In this document: one piece after another, positions 1 to 8,513 of the stretch
Position numbering within the stretch: the stretch's first letter is position 1
Layout: each line of letters starts with the position of its first letter
Translations under genes and position numbers: made by a program
Origin: Elizabethkingia bruuniana
GTDB lineage: Bacteria > Bacteroidota > Bacteroidia > Flavobacteriales > Weeksellaceae
Length of the DNA: 64,000 bases
NCBI RefSeq assembly: GCF_002024805.1
Contig: NZ_CP014337.1
Location: 2,170,001 to 2,234,000, forward strand
Direction: 5' to 3'
Notes under the pieces: generated by a model
The model's input: only the letters and a program-made list of their open reading frames with translations
What the model was told of the DNA's origin: nothing
The model's database searches: none

Positions 1-770
1 TGCTCTACTGCAATATCCAAAGCTTTACCTAATCCTACAATACCTGTTACGTTTTCTGTACCGGCACGAAGGCTTCTTTCCTGAGATCCGCCTACAATAA
101 TCCCTTTAAGCCCGGATGACTTTCTTACAAAAGCAAATCCTGCTCCTTTAGGGCCATGAAATTTATGAGCACTGCATGATGCGAAGTCAACCATAATTTT
201 AGAGAAATCTAAAGGCATATGCGCGACAGTCTGTACTGTATCTGAATGGTATAAAGCGTCGTATTGCTTGCAAAGCGCAGCAACTTTCTCTATATCCAGT
301 AAGTTTCCGATTTCGTTATTTGCATGCATCAGAGATACCAAAGTTTTCTTCTCAGAATTCTGAAGAAGGCTTTCGAGCTTTGCAAGATCAAAATCACCTT
401 TACTGTCCGGACGAAGATAAACTAACTCTACACCTCTCATTTTTTTCATTTCAAGGCATGCTTCTGCAACACATTTATGCTCCATAGGAGAAGTAATAAT
501 GCGTTGTACTCCCAGATTATCTACACTTGATCTTATGATCATGTTATTAGACTCTGTCCCACAGGAAGTGAAAATAATCTCAGCAGGTGTTACATTAAGG
601 TAAGCCGCAACTTTACGTCTGTTCTCCTCAATTATGGCTTTTGCTTCCTGCCCTATACTATATGTGGAAGATGGATTCCCGTACTGGGTTTTCATCACAT
701 CTACCATTGCATCAATTACCTCTTCCAAAAGGGGTGTTGTCGCTGCATTATCAAGATAAACTCTATCCAT
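1..770 (-). CDS. cysteine desulfurase (NifS/IscS family), 3' end cut by window
   Basis: PLP enzyme that takes sulfur from L-cysteine and passes it on for Fe-S cluster or tRNA thiolation. The ATG at 768-770 opens with MDRVYLDNAATTPL, the usual N-terminus of class V aminotransferase-type desulfurases. The PLP-binding lysine lies in SAHKFHGPKG (K203), preceded by HSDTVQT. HANNEIGN and the LRAGTEN segment are also family hallmarks. About 257 of roughly 380 residues are visible; the part with the catalytic-cysteine loop is beyond the left edge, so IscS and NifS/SufS subtypes cannot be separated. The gene runs leftwards out of the window and is separated by about 115 nt from the HAD gene on its right. 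Confidence 0.93.
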   Translation of the reverse strand, partial: MDRVYLDNAATTPLLEEVIDAMVDVMKTQYGNPSSTYSIGQEAKAIIEENRRKVAAYLNVTPAEIIFTSCGTESNNMIIRSSVDNLGVQRIITSPMEHKCVAEACLEMKKMRGVELVYLRPDSKGDFDLAKLESLLQNSEKKTLVSLMHANNEIGNLLDIEKVAALCKQYDALYHSDTVQTVAHMPLDFSKIMVDFASCSAHKFHGPKGAGFAFVRKSSGLKGIIVGGSQERSLRAGTENVTGIVGLGKALDIAVE

Positions 771-887
771 TTTAGATCTCTCGTTGTTATTATGTTTTTA
801 CATTATCATTAATATACTATTGCAAGGAGAAACATAAAAACGTTCATTAATATTCCCCTTCGAGTGCCTTGTATTCAAATATTAAAA

Positions 888-1472
888 TTAGTGAAAAAAT
901 TTGAAATACCCTTCATCTGCCCACTCCAGCATTGGCTTGTCTCCGGAAGTATCGCCGAAGGCAATGGTCTTGTCGAACCTTGTTAAATCTATCGTTCTTT
1001 TTATCCGAGTGACTTTTTCGGGCCCGTTACAATTTCTGGTTGCAAAATCTCCTGCAAATTTACCATTTACAAATTTAGCTTCTGTAGAAATATATCCAAA
1101 ATTAAAATGCTCGGCAAATGGCTTTACCCAGATGTCCAAAGATGCGGTTACCAGATAGGCCGTTGCATTCTTATCTATGTTTTTAAAAAAATCCAGCGCA
1201 TTTTCTCTCATAATGCTGTTTTTGTATTCTTTAAAAAAATTCTGAGCAAGCTCTTCCAGCTTTTTTTGCTTCTCATCTTTTAATATAGAAGTAATGAAGC
1301 TTTTTTTCACCCTCTCTGTATTCGCCAGTTTCAGCTTCATCATTACAAACAACGGAACATGTTTCATAAATTGAAAATAATAACGTCCCGGGTTATAAAA
1401 CCTAAGAAATAGAAACATTGTGTCTTTAGTCGTTATCGTTCCGTCAAAATCAAAACAGTACAATTTTTTCAT
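888..1472 (-). CDS. HAD-superfamily subfamily IB phosphatase
   Basis: Predicted cytoplasmic phosphatase of the phosphoserine-phosphatase-like HAD-IB group. Motif I is FDFDGT with nucleophile D8 and general acid D10; the late acidic motif GDTSGDKPML starts near residue 173. The product has 194 residues with a helical cap between. I chose the ATG at 1472 because it gives the usual MKKLYCFDFDG start; a TTG six bases upstream is in frame. It lies 25 nt downstream of a UbiA prenyltransferase gene on the same strand. HAD-IB and UbiA proteins are often adjacent or fused in bacteria, so it may dephosphorylate a phosphoribosyl- or polyprenyl-linked product of its neighbour. That substrate is inferred. 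Confidence 0.85.
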   Translation of the reverse strand: MKKLYCFDFDGTITTKDTMFLFLRFYNPGRYYFQFMKHVPLFVMMKLKLANTERVKKSFITSILKDEKQKKLEELAQNFFKEYKNSIMRENALDFFKNIDKNATAYLVTASLDIWVKPFAEHFNFGYISTEAKFVNGKFAGDFATRNCNGPEKVTRIKRTIDLTRFDKTIAFGDTSGDKPMLEWADEGYFKFFH

Positions 1473-1497
1473 TTGCAAGGTGTTTTAATGATGTATT

Positions 1498-2382
1498 TTA
1501 TTTTTTGAAATAAATCTGTAATAAAAATGCTATAAGCCATAGCAGCATTGTAGCTTGTATATAGTGGTCTTTATAAATAATTTTTGTTGGGGATTCTGTT
1601 TTATTATACACTAAAGTCTGCTGCAAATAGCGTAGAAAAGCAAAAACAACAAAAATTACAGTATAAAAAACCCTCGGATGAAATTTCTGCTGTACCTCCG
1701 GTGAGAGCGTAAACATCAGATAACATACAATCGCCAATGCACAACTAATAGATAAAGCAATATCGGCAAACTGAACATTATAACCATCCAGGGCTTTTCT
1801 GGTTTTACCATTAATCTGAGCATTGATAAGTTCGCCTCTTCTTTTTCCTATTGCCAATACTAATGCCAGAATAAAAGTAAGTAGTATTGCCCACTGGGAA
1901 ACCACAATTCCGGTAATATAACCTCCCGCTAAAACTCTGAGTACAAAACCTGTAGCAATAATACAAATATCTACAATAGCAACATGTTTTAATTTAAAGG
2001 TATAGAGAATATTAATAACAAAGTAAGAGATGATGACTGTAGCAAATTCCTGTATTTCCAGACCCCGATTTTGCATATACAAGGTAAAACCTACCGCTAA
2101 TACGATCAATAGAACGAATATACCAATAGCTGTCTTCTTACCTATAGCACCACTAGCCAATGGTCTGTTTCGCTTTTCAGGATGACGCTTATCCAGTTCT
2201 ATGTCCATATAATCATTTAGAATATAGATACAGCTTGCTGTAAGAGAAAACACAATAAAAGCAACACAGCTCTTAGAAAAAAGATCTGTGTCCATTATTT
2301 TTCCGGAAAAAAATACAGGCAAGAACACAAATAAATTCTTCACCCACTGCTCAACTCGTAAAAGTTTTAAATACTTCTTCAT
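1498..2382 (-). CDS. UbiA-family prenyltransferase (decaprenyl-phosphate phosphoribosyltransferase-like)
   Basis: Integral membrane prenyltransferase of 294 residues with about eight or nine hydrophobic segments. The first Asp-rich motif is at residues 56-64 (NDYMDIELD) and is followed by KRNRPLASG, both characteristic of the UbiA family. The N-terminus (LLRVEQWVKNLFVFLPVFF) resembles the decaprenylphosphoryl-5-phosphoribose synthase branch more than quinone-biosynthesis UbiA. The likely reaction is transfer of phosphoribose from PRPP to a polyprenyl phosphate, giving a lipid-linked pentose donor for cell-surface glycans. The HAD-IB phosphatase directly downstream fits this, since such products are dephosphorylated next. 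The subfamily call is moderate; the superfamily call is firm. Confidence 0.85.
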   Translation of the reverse strand: MKKYLKLLRVEQWVKNLFVFLPVFFSGKIMDTDLFSKSCVAFIVFSLTASCIYILNDYMDIELDKRHPEKRNRPLASGAIGKKTAIGIFVLLIVLAVGFTLYMQNRGLEIQEFATVIISYFVINILYTFKLKHVAIVDICIIATGFVLRVLAGGYITGIVVSQWAILLTFILALVLAIGKRRGELINAQINGKTRKALDGYNVQFADIALSISCALAIVCYLMFTLSPEVQQKFHPRVFYTVIFVVFAFLRYLQQTLVYNKTESPTKIIYKDHYIQATMLLWLIAFLLQIYFKK

Positions 2383-2398
2383 TTATAATATACTGATG

Positions 2399-2406
2399 CA
2401 AAAGTA
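2399..2406 (-). promoter_or_regulatory. -7 promoter box (TAnnTTTG) for the UbiA gene
   Basis: On the minus strand the sequence TACTTTTG matches the Bacteroidota -7 consensus TAnnTTTG, 16 nt before the ATG of the prenyltransferase. It sits between that gene and the terminator of the upstream lipoprotein gene, so UbiA and the HAD phosphatase probably form their own transcription unit. Confidence 0.5.
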
Positions 2407-2430
2407 ACGATTATAATAATCATAAAGAAA

Positions 2431-2457
2431 AACCACTGCCAAGGCAGTGGTTTTTTT
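2431..2457 (-). terminator. bidirectional rho-independent terminator after the OmpA-like gene
   Basis: A 10-bp stem (AACCACTGCC with GGCAGTGGTT) around a two-base AA spacer, so a few central pairs must open to form the loop. It is flanked by A-rich and T-rich tracts, giving a U-run on either strand. It lies 24 nt past the stop of the OmpA-like lipoprotein gene. Confidence 0.8.
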
Positions 2458-2480
2458 ATATCAAAGCTAAAAAGGCTTAA

Positions 2481-3173
2481 TTATCTACCTTGCTTAGCGT
2501 CCTGAATCATTTTATCATTTGCAGTAATTGCAAACTCTACTCTTCTGTTCTGAGCTCTTCCTGCATCAGTATCATTAGTAGCAATAGGTTCTGCTTTACC
2601 CATACCTTTTGCTACAAAACGACCTCTTGAAAGACCATTAGCAACGAAATAGCTGATTACAGAGTTTGCTCTTCTTTCAGATAATCCGATGTTGTAAGAA
2701 TCTGTACCCTTAGCATCTGTATGTCCGTAAACATTGATATTAGTATCCGGGTTGTTTTTGAAAACAGGGATCAACTTATCTAAGTTAGCTTTAGCTGTTG
2801 GAGTAAGTGTTGCAGAGTCGAAGTTGAAGTTAATTGTATTTTCGTTAAGGATAACTTTAATTCCTTCTCCTACTCTCTCTACTTCAGCACCTGGTAAAGC
2901 CTGGTTGATTTCTCTAGCCTGCTTGTCCATTTTGTTACCGATAACACCACCAGCAACACCACCAAGAATACCACCTAATACAGCACCGATGGCACCATTA
3001 CCACCACGACCGATATTGTTTCCTAAGATACCTCCCAGTACAGCACCACCAGCAGTACCGATAGCTGCACCTTTCTGTGTATTATTAGCATTTTGTACAG
3101 CTTCACAGCTAGTTAGTAATAAACTTCCTGACAGGAATAAAGCTGCTACGCTTGATTTATTTAAATATTTCAT
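2481..3173 (-). CDS. OmpA-family lipoprotein with glycine-zipper domain
   Basis: Outer-membrane lipoprotein of 230 residues predicted to anchor the envelope to peptidoglycan. The signal peptide ends at the lipobox LLLTSC with lipidated C23. Residues about 35-80 form a glycine-zipper segment with repeated GGxxGxxxG, probably membrane-associated. Residues about 110-220 form an OmpA C-terminal domain with NFDSATLTPTAKANLDKL, the conserved YGHTDAKGTDSYN and LSERRANSV, and GRAQNRRVEF, all associated with peptidoglycan binding. The gene starts 21 nt after the stop of the lipocalin-like gene, so the two are probably cotranscribed, and it ends at a clear terminator. Confidence 0.9.
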   Translation of the reverse strand: MKYLNKSSVAALFLSGSLLLTSCEAVQNANNTQKGAAIGTAGGAVLGGILGNNIGRGGNGAIGAVLGGILGGVAGGVIGNKMDKQAREINQALPGAEVERVGEGIKVILNENTINFNFDSATLTPTAKANLDKLIPVFKNNPDTNINVYGHTDAKGTDSYNIGLSERRANSVISYFVANGLSRGRFVAKGMGKAEPIATNDTDAGRAQNRRVEFAITANDKMIQDAKQGR

Positions 3174-3194
3174 TTTTTTTAATTTTAAAGTAGA

Positions 3195-3665
3195 TTAGTT
3201 AATTTTCTGGAAATGGTATACAACGTTTACCGGTGTGGAAGAATCTCCAACAGTCTGTACTAGCTCAAATGAATCTGGTGACTGATTTTGTAACTGAAGG
3301 AAATAACCAGCTGTTACAGTTTTTGCTTTAGTTCCGTTTGGAATTTTCTTGAAAGAGAATTGTCTGTCAGTTGTTACGTTAAACTTAAACTGAGTGTTTA
3401 CACCTGGACAAGCTGCTTCCGAAATAGAATAAGATCCTGTATTATTGTTCGGAACCAATTTCCACTGGCTACCAACGAAACAATTAATATCAACTCCCTC
3501 ATCGAAAGGTTTGATCTTATAGTTTTTATCATAATCTACATTAGTAATCTGCCAGGTACCCTTTAAACTGTAATTGTCATTACGTGCACTCTGTGCCTGA
3601 TTTGCTGTTGAACAGGAAACGGCTACCATAGAGCCAAACAATCCCGTAAGTAATAGATTTTTCAT
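3195..3665 (-). CDS. lipocalin-like lipoprotein
   Basis: Small lipoprotein of 156 residues. The reading frame is open further upstream, but the ATG at 3665 starts a proper lipoprotein signal (MKNLLLTGLFGSMVAVSC, C18) and is the likely start. The mature part contains LKGTWQITNVDYD, the start typical of lipocalin-like domains of Bacteroidota, followed by alternating beta-strand segments and two cysteines (DINCFVGSQW, EAACPG). The ligand is unknown. It precedes the OmpA-like lipoprotein gene by 21 nt, so both probably serve the outer envelope. A terminator of the upstream peptidase gene lies about 55 nt before it, so it should have its own promoter. Confidence 0.8.
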   Translation of the reverse strand: MKNLLLTGLFGSMVAVSCSTANQAQSARNDNYSLKGTWQITNVDYDKNYKIKPFDEGVDINCFVGSQWKLVPNNNTGSYSISEAACPGVNTQFKFNVTTDRQFSFKKIPNGTKAKTVTAGYFLQLQNQSPDSFELVQTVGDSSTPVNVVYHFQKIN

Positions 3666-3720
3666 AAATTGTTTATTTATATAAAGGTAATAAAAAATTG
3701 TGCCAAAAATTCCGAAATCA

Positions 3721-3754
3721 AAAAAAAACATCTTCGTGTGAAGATGTTTTTTTT
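3721..3754 (-). terminator. rho-independent terminator after the S8 peptidase gene
   Basis: Hairpin with an 8-bp core stem (ACATCTTC / GAAGATGT) and a GTGT loop, extended by eight A and T residues on the two sides. It sits 5 nt past the peptidase stop codon on the minus strand. Confidence 0.8.
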
Positions 3755-3758
3755 CATG

Positions 3759-5441
3759 TTATTTCTTAACCTTTGTTTTAGATTTTACAGGAAGCTTTTT
3801 CCCTGAAGTGTAAAAGTTATTATAGGCATATTCTGCTGCCTTATAAAGATCCATTACGCCTCCGGATCTGGACATGTAATTGAATGTATTATTTACCTTA
3901 CGTCCTTCGATACCAGCATCTGCTGTAGACTTATTCGCTGTTTTTACAATTGCCTCAATAATTTGGGCAGGTGTAAGTGTCGGCATATAAGCTAACAAAA
4001 CAGCAGCAGCTCCGGCAACAACTGGTGAAGCCATAGAGGTACCCTGAAGGTATTTATACTTACCATCCGGTACTGTAGAATATATTTTCTCACCAGGAGC
4101 GAAAATATCTACCATTTTCTGGTTATAGTTGGAGAATGAAGCTCTCAATTTACTATTATCGTTTGTACTTGCTCCAACAACAATTACATTATTTACAAAA
4201 GGCTTTTCATCCGCAGGATCTTTAAAATTGGTAGGAAAAGCTACATGCTCACTAATGTCTTCATTTTCATTACCAGCTGCTTTTACTAAAAGTACACCTT
4301 TATCCTGTGCATATTTAAATGCTTCCCATACTTTGTCTTTACCCGGAGAAACAGGCTTTCCAAAGCTCATATTCAATACTTTTGCGCCATTATCTACAGC
4401 ATAGCGGATAGCATTAGCCACATCTTTATCACGTTCATCACCATCCGGAACAGCTCTTACCGTCATAATCTTGGCAACTCTGGAAGCTACTCCATACTGA
4501 ACTTCTTTACCATTTGGTAAACCTGCAATAATCCCTGAAACATGGGTACCGTGTTCTGCATCTGGCCCTTCATAATGGTTGTTACCATACTTTGTTTCAT
4601 TTATATCATTATAGTTGTCTCCTACAATAGAGCGTGGATCATAGTCCAGATTAAACTGTTTAGTCGCCTGTACTTTATAATGCTTTATACCATCCTCTAT
4701 TTGTTCTGAGAAAACTTTTTGTAGGTCATTACCACTTTTACCAGCAAGATCACCGTCTTTTGTCATATTATCCAGAATACCTACATAATTAGCTTCAAGA
4801 CCATCTTTAGGCACAATAGCCTTTACATTTTCCGGTGTTAATGCCTTACCTCCCAATAACCCTACAATTGCTGGAATTCTGTTTTTCAGCTCCATATAAA
4901 ACACATAGTATTGCTGTGCTTCACCATTCTTAGCTGTATAAATATCTTTCGACTTCATATACAGATCAAATTCGGCAGGCATTTTTGCCTGATTAGCTTT
5001 ATTTGCAGCTGAATCAGCTCCTTCAAAAAGAGGTTTGTATTTCTGAATTACTCTGGTGACTTCCTGAGTATCTACATCCACATCACCATTTTTACCACCC
5101 TGGAAATTCCAGCCGTGGATATCATCTACATATCCGTTGCCATCATCATCGATTCCATTACCTGGTATTTCCTTGGTATTAACCCACATATTCTTTATAA
5201 GTCCCGGATGATCCACCTCTACTCCGCTATCCAAAACACCAACGATTACCGTTTGTGGTTTTAGTCCTTTTGATTCTAAGAACTTATAAGCTTTTTCAGT
5301 ATTAACTCCGTAAACTTTGGTTGTTGCAAAATCTTTATGATACCAGGTTTCCAGATCCTTATTTTGCTTATCGGAGGTTTCCTGTGAAAAACCAAAAGTA
5401 AATGCTGTCAGAAAAGCAGCACTTATAAAGAATTTTCTCAT
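3759..5441 (-). CDS. secreted S8 family serine peptidase (subtilase)
   Basis: Exported subtilisin-like endopeptidase of 560 residues. A Sec signal peptide covers residues 1-19 (ending GFSQ). The catalytic triad is visible: D71 in VGVLDSGVEVDH, H297 in EHGTHVSGI and S469 in GTSMASPVVAG, with oxyanion Asn in AAGNEN near 391. The spacing between Asp and His is about 225 residues, against roughly 30-60 in classical subtilisins, so there is a large insertion of about 160-190 residues after GWNFQGG. Similar long insertions occur in Bacteroidota subtilases. There is no obvious type IX secretion C-terminal domain; the C-terminus is short and basic. A terminator follows directly. Confidence 0.93.
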   Translation of the reverse strand: MRKFFISAAFLTAFTFGFSQETSDKQNKDLETWYHKDFATTKVYGVNTEKAYKFLESKGLKPQTVIVGVLDSGVEVDHPGLIKNMWVNTKEIPGNGIDDDGNGYVDDIHGWNFQGGKNGDVDVDTQEVTRVIQKYKPLFEGADSAANKANQAKMPAEFDLYMKSKDIYTAKNGEAQQYYVFYMELKNRIPAIVGLLGGKALTPENVKAIVPKDGLEANYVGILDNMTKDGDLAGKSGNDLQKVFSEQIEDGIKHYKVQATKQFNLDYDPRSIVGDNYNDINETKYGNNHYEGPDAEHGTHVSGIIAGLPNGKEVQYGVASRVAKIMTVRAVPDGDERDKDVANAIRYAVDNGAKVLNMSFGKPVSPGKDKVWEAFKYAQDKGVLLVKAAGNENEDISEHVAFPTNFKDPADEKPFVNNVIVVGASTNDNSKLRASFSNYNQKMVDIFAPGEKIYSTVPDGKYKYLQGTSMASPVVAGAAAVLLAYMPTLTPAQIIEAIVKTANKSTADAGIEGRKVNNTFNYMSRSGGVMDLYKAAEYAYNNFYTSGKKLPVKSKTKVKK

Positions 5442-5447
5442 AACTTT

Positions 5448-6056
5448 TTATTTAAAATTTTTAAGGTATGTTGCAGATTCCGGGCCAAGATTGCATAATA
5501 AGTCCACAATAGACAAATTTGGAATATAGCCTGACTTATCCGAAAATACCTGATAATATTCTTTTGAAGCTGAGTCTGTATTCTTCTTTGCTGAAAATGA
5601 ATCTCTAAAGTCAGTAGCTTCAGGTTCTCTTTCATACGTGGAAGTAGATGCAAACGCTTTCTCAGTTTTCAGTATTTTTAAAATAATATTTAAAGCCCGA
5701 AGGTTAAATTCCATTAAACTTTCTGTCTGAACGGAATAAATATCTTCCAGCTGGTGCTCGTAAAACTCGAAATAAGGAGAACTCTGATAAGCCGTTTTAA
5801 TTGACTTCCAGTGCAGCTTTTGCCAATTCTCGGCATAAGAAATCTCCGTTTCTTTATACAACCTGCTTCCGGTATGCTTGGTTGGAATAATCAGCGCAAG
5901 CTTACCATTGGCACCATAAATTTCTGTACGGTTCCTATAGGTTTGTTTAGGGAAGTTTTCCCACTCTTCAAATACAACATCATTATTCTCATCCAGATAC
6001 TCTGCAAACCACTGTACTGGCGGCAGGTAGAATATCGGAAGAAGTACATTATTCAT
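5448..6056 (-). CDS. WbqC family protein
   Basis: Protein of 202 residues matching the WbqC-like family, named after a gene in an O-antigen cluster; its biochemical role is not settled. The conserved N-terminus MNNVLLPIFYLPPVQWFAEY and the block IPTKHTGSRLYKETEISYAENWQKLHWKSIKTAYQ are recognisable. I chose the ATG at 6056, since the upstream extension lies inside lepB and has no family resemblance. It overlaps the 3' end of lepB by 8 nt, so the two are translationally linked. This lepB-wbqC junction is widely conserved in Flavobacteriia. Confidence 0.85.
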   Translation of the reverse strand: MNNVLLPIFYLPPVQWFAEYLDENNDVVFEEWENFPKQTYRNRTEIYGANGKLALIIPTKHTGSRLYKETEISYAENWQKLHWKSIKTAYQSSPYFEFYEHQLEDIYSVQTESLMEFNLRALNIILKILKTEKAFASTSTYEREPEATDFRDSFSAKKNTDSASKEYYQVFSDKSGYIPNLSIVDLLCNLGPESATYLKNFK

Positions 6057-7653
6057 CTTCTTTCTTTTTCTTAAACATTTTAGTAAAATAATCCCATCCA
6101 AAGAACAATACCAATACGAGTACAGCAATCCACCAATAAGATGTTTTGTTCATATCGCCGGTATTAGATGCTTTGAACATACGATCCCATCGAACTTTCT
6201 TTGGTCCTTCATCAAAAACACCCTGTACACTTAACCATGTAAACATAGGCTTACCTACGATGTACTGCTCCGGAACGAATCCAAAGAAACGGGCATCAAG
6301 GGAAGCATCTCTGTTGTCCCCCATCATAAAGTAATAGTCCTGTTCTATAGTATACTGGTTAGATTCTTTACCATCGATAAAGATTTTACCATTTTTATTT
6401 TCCAGTTTATGACCTTCATACTTATGAATAATCCACTGGTATTCCGGTAAATTATCCTTATTTACAGCGACAACATCGCCCTTTTTAGGAATTTTAAGCG
6501 GACCATACTGATCTGCATTCCATGGCTTATTAATAGGGAATATAGATTGAGCTGTATCGATTTTAGCTTTAGTTTCCTGATTATAATAGCTAATTGCAGC
6601 TTCTCCTTTCGGATTGATGACTTCTTCCATCTTGGTTACTTCCGGAAGGCTCTTTATTTCAGCAGCAGTTTTATCTGTTAATCCCTGGAACTGATAAACA
6701 TATCCTCCGGTAGGCATTTCTCCTTCCTGTAGAGGCAAATAGCCATATACTTTCCAAAGACGGTTTACATCCAATGCAGAAGAAGTATATACTAAGTAAG
6801 AATGCTGCACTTCTGCATCACCCATTATTTTTTCAGGCTGATTATTCACAAATAATCTACCGTTTCTCATTTCAATAACATCTCCCGGAACACCTACTAC
6901 CCTTTTTACATAAGGATCTTTACGATCTATTGCAACGTGTGCAGAGTCTCCAGGATAGTTGAATACTACGATATCATTTCTTTCTACCTTTTCCCAACCC
7001 GGAAGTCTGAAATAAGGAAGCTTCACACCATCTACGTAAGATTTCGTAGCTTTTTTAGGGTTAGCACTTCCTCCTATAGTTCCCTGTAAGAAAGGAATTG
7101 CCACAGGTCTCATTGGAAAACGGTAACCATAGTTCAGTTTATTTACAAATAAGAAGTCTCCAACCAGAATTGTTCTTTCCATAGAGCCGGTAGGCACGCC
7201 AAACGGCTGGGTTATAAACGTGTGAATAACGGTTGCAAAAACAACAGCATACACAACAGAACCCCAGAAACCATCTTTCTTTTTTCCTTCCTCTTCTCCC
7301 TGCAGTAAAAATTCTTTATAGATTTCTGTATCTTTTGAATAGTTAACTACCGCCATGTAGATAAAAGGCAGTACAACCGTAAGAACTCTTTGTACAAAAG
7401 AAACCTTACCAAATTTCTTCATTAAAAATAAATGAAAAACGGACATCATAATGGGTCCTACAATTGGTAAATACGACAATATTGACCACCATTTAGGGTG
7501 CTCAGTTTCCTTCAGTATTATTGAATAATTGTAAAAAGGTATAAATGCAAAAATAGGATTATATCCCATTTTTTTAAACAGCTTCCATGTAGAAATCCCC
7601 ATTAATACACTCAGGATTAATACATAAAAGCAATATGTAAGAACGTAATTCAT
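6049..7653 (-). CDS. lepB: signal peptidase I (long Bacteroidota form)
   Basis: Membrane-bound serine/lysine peptidase that removes signal peptides from exported proteins. At 534 residues it is far longer than E. coli LepB (324), as usual in Flavobacteriia. N-terminal hydrophobic segments lie at about 5-25, 30-45, 60-80 and 90-105, followed by another at 128-148. Catalytic S157 is in FGVPTGSMERT and catalytic K250 in YVKRVVGVPGD. The C-terminal signature GDNRDASLDARFFGFVP is present near 450, and a last transmembrane helix (WWIAVLVLVLFFGWDYF) precedes a basic tail. It lies in the parA-parB-DUF5683-dapB-lepB-wbqC block. Confidence 0.96.
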   Translation of the reverse strand: MNYVLTYCFYVLILSVLMGISTWKLFKKMGYNPIFAFIPFYNYSIILKETEHPKWWSILSYLPIVGPIMMSVFHLFLMKKFGKVSFVQRVLTVVLPFIYMAVVNYSKDTEIYKEFLLQGEEEGKKKDGFWGSVVYAVVFATVIHTFITQPFGVPTGSMERTILVGDFLFVNKLNYGYRFPMRPVAIPFLQGTIGGSANPKKATKSYVDGVKLPYFRLPGWEKVERNDIVVFNYPGDSAHVAIDRKDPYVKRVVGVPGDVIEMRNGRLFVNNQPEKIMGDAEVQHSYLVYTSSALDVNRLWKVYGYLPLQEGEMPTGGYVYQFQGLTDKTAAEIKSLPEVTKMEEVINPKGEAAISYYNQETKAKIDTAQSIFPINKPWNADQYGPLKIPKKGDVVAVNKDNLPEYQWIIHKYEGHKLENKNGKIFIDGKESNQYTIEQDYYFMMGDNRDASLDARFFGFVPEQYIVGKPMFTWLSVQGVFDEGPKKVRWDRMFKASNTGDMNKTSYWWIAVLVLVLFFGWDYFTKMFKKKKEDE

Positions 7654-7715
7654 CAGTTTCTGATTTGATTAATCTTTATTTTTTCAAATGATTAGTTATA
7701 ATTTCGGGGTAAATG

Positions 7716-8414
7716 TTACAAACCCAACACATCATTCATGGTGAAAACACCTTTTTTATCTTTGATCCACTCTGAAGCAACAACTGCACCTAAAGCAAAG
7801 CCATTTCTGTTGAAAGCTGTATGCTTGATCTCAATTTCATCCACTTCCGAACGGTAATATACACTATGTGTACCCGGAACTTCATTTTCACGAATAGCAA
7901 ATATACCTAATTCTTTGCCTTTCGTTTCTTCTAATTTCCATGATTCAAAACCTGAATTTCCAATAACTCCTTCTGCCAATGTAATCGCTGTACCACTTGG
8001 AGCATCTAATTTATGAATGTGGTGGATCTCTTCCAACTGAACGTCATATTCAGGAAAAGGACTCATCATTTTTGCCAGCCTTTCATTAAGTGCAAAAAAT
8101 AAGTTTACTCCTAAACTAAAGTTGGATCCGTATAAAAATGCAGTATTCTTTTCAACTGCTAATCTTTCTATTTCAGGTTTTTTTTCAAGCCAGCCTGTTG
8201 TTCCACATATTACAGGAATTCCAAGTTCCAAACAGTTTTTTATATTTTCATAAGCTGCTTCCGGGTTAGAAAATTCAATAACAACATCCGGATTGTTCAG
8301 ATTATCAGCTGTTGGTGTTTCTTTTAATCTGGCTACGACTTCATGGCTTCTTTTCTGGGCTATCTCATCGATAATTTTACCCATTTTACCGTAACCTACT
8401 AATGCTATTTTCAT
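7716..8414 (-). CDS. dapB: 4-hydroxy-tetrahydrodipicolinate reductase
   Basis: Catalyses the NAD(P)H-dependent reduction step of the diaminopimelate/lysine pathway in the cytoplasm. The N-terminal Rossmann motif is MKIALVGYGKMGK, VICGTTGW is the cofactor loop, and EIHHIHKLDAPSGTA holds the catalytic histidine/lysine region. Its 232 residues match the short Bacteroidota form (E. coli 273). It lies 62 nt upstream of lepB and downstream of the DUF5683 gene on the same strand. Confidence 0.95.
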   Translation of the reverse strand: MKIALVGYGKMGKIIDEIAQKRSHEVVARLKETPTADNLNNPDVVIEFSNPEAAYENIKNCLELGIPVICGTTGWLEKKPEIERLAVEKNTAFLYGSNFSLGVNLFFALNERLAKMMSPFPEYDVQLEEIHHIHKLDAPSGTAITLAEGVIGNSGFESWKLEETKGKELGIFAIRENEVPGTHSVYYRSEVDEIEIKHTAFNRNGFALGAVVASEWIKDKKGVFTMNDVLGL

Positions 8415-8442
8415 TAGATAACTTTTATTTTTTATTGATCTG

Positions 8443-8494
8443 ATGAAACCTTACGGGCAATTATCCTAAGATAAAATCACCTGTAAGGTTTCAT
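8443..8494 (-). terminator. possible hairpin terminator after the DUF5683 gene
   Basis: A 12-bp perfect stem (ATGAAACCTTAC / GTAAGGTTTCAT) with a long loop of 28 nt between the DUF5683 stop and dapB. No clean U-run follows directly, so it may be a weak terminator or an RNA-processing element. Confidence 0.4.
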
Positions 8495-8513
8495 TATAAT
8501 TTATTCGAATATT

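Noticed and set aside
2734-3198. 154-codon plus-strand ORF opposite the OmpA-like gene
   Set aside because: Low-complexity Pro/Ala product created by the antisense of the glycine zipper.
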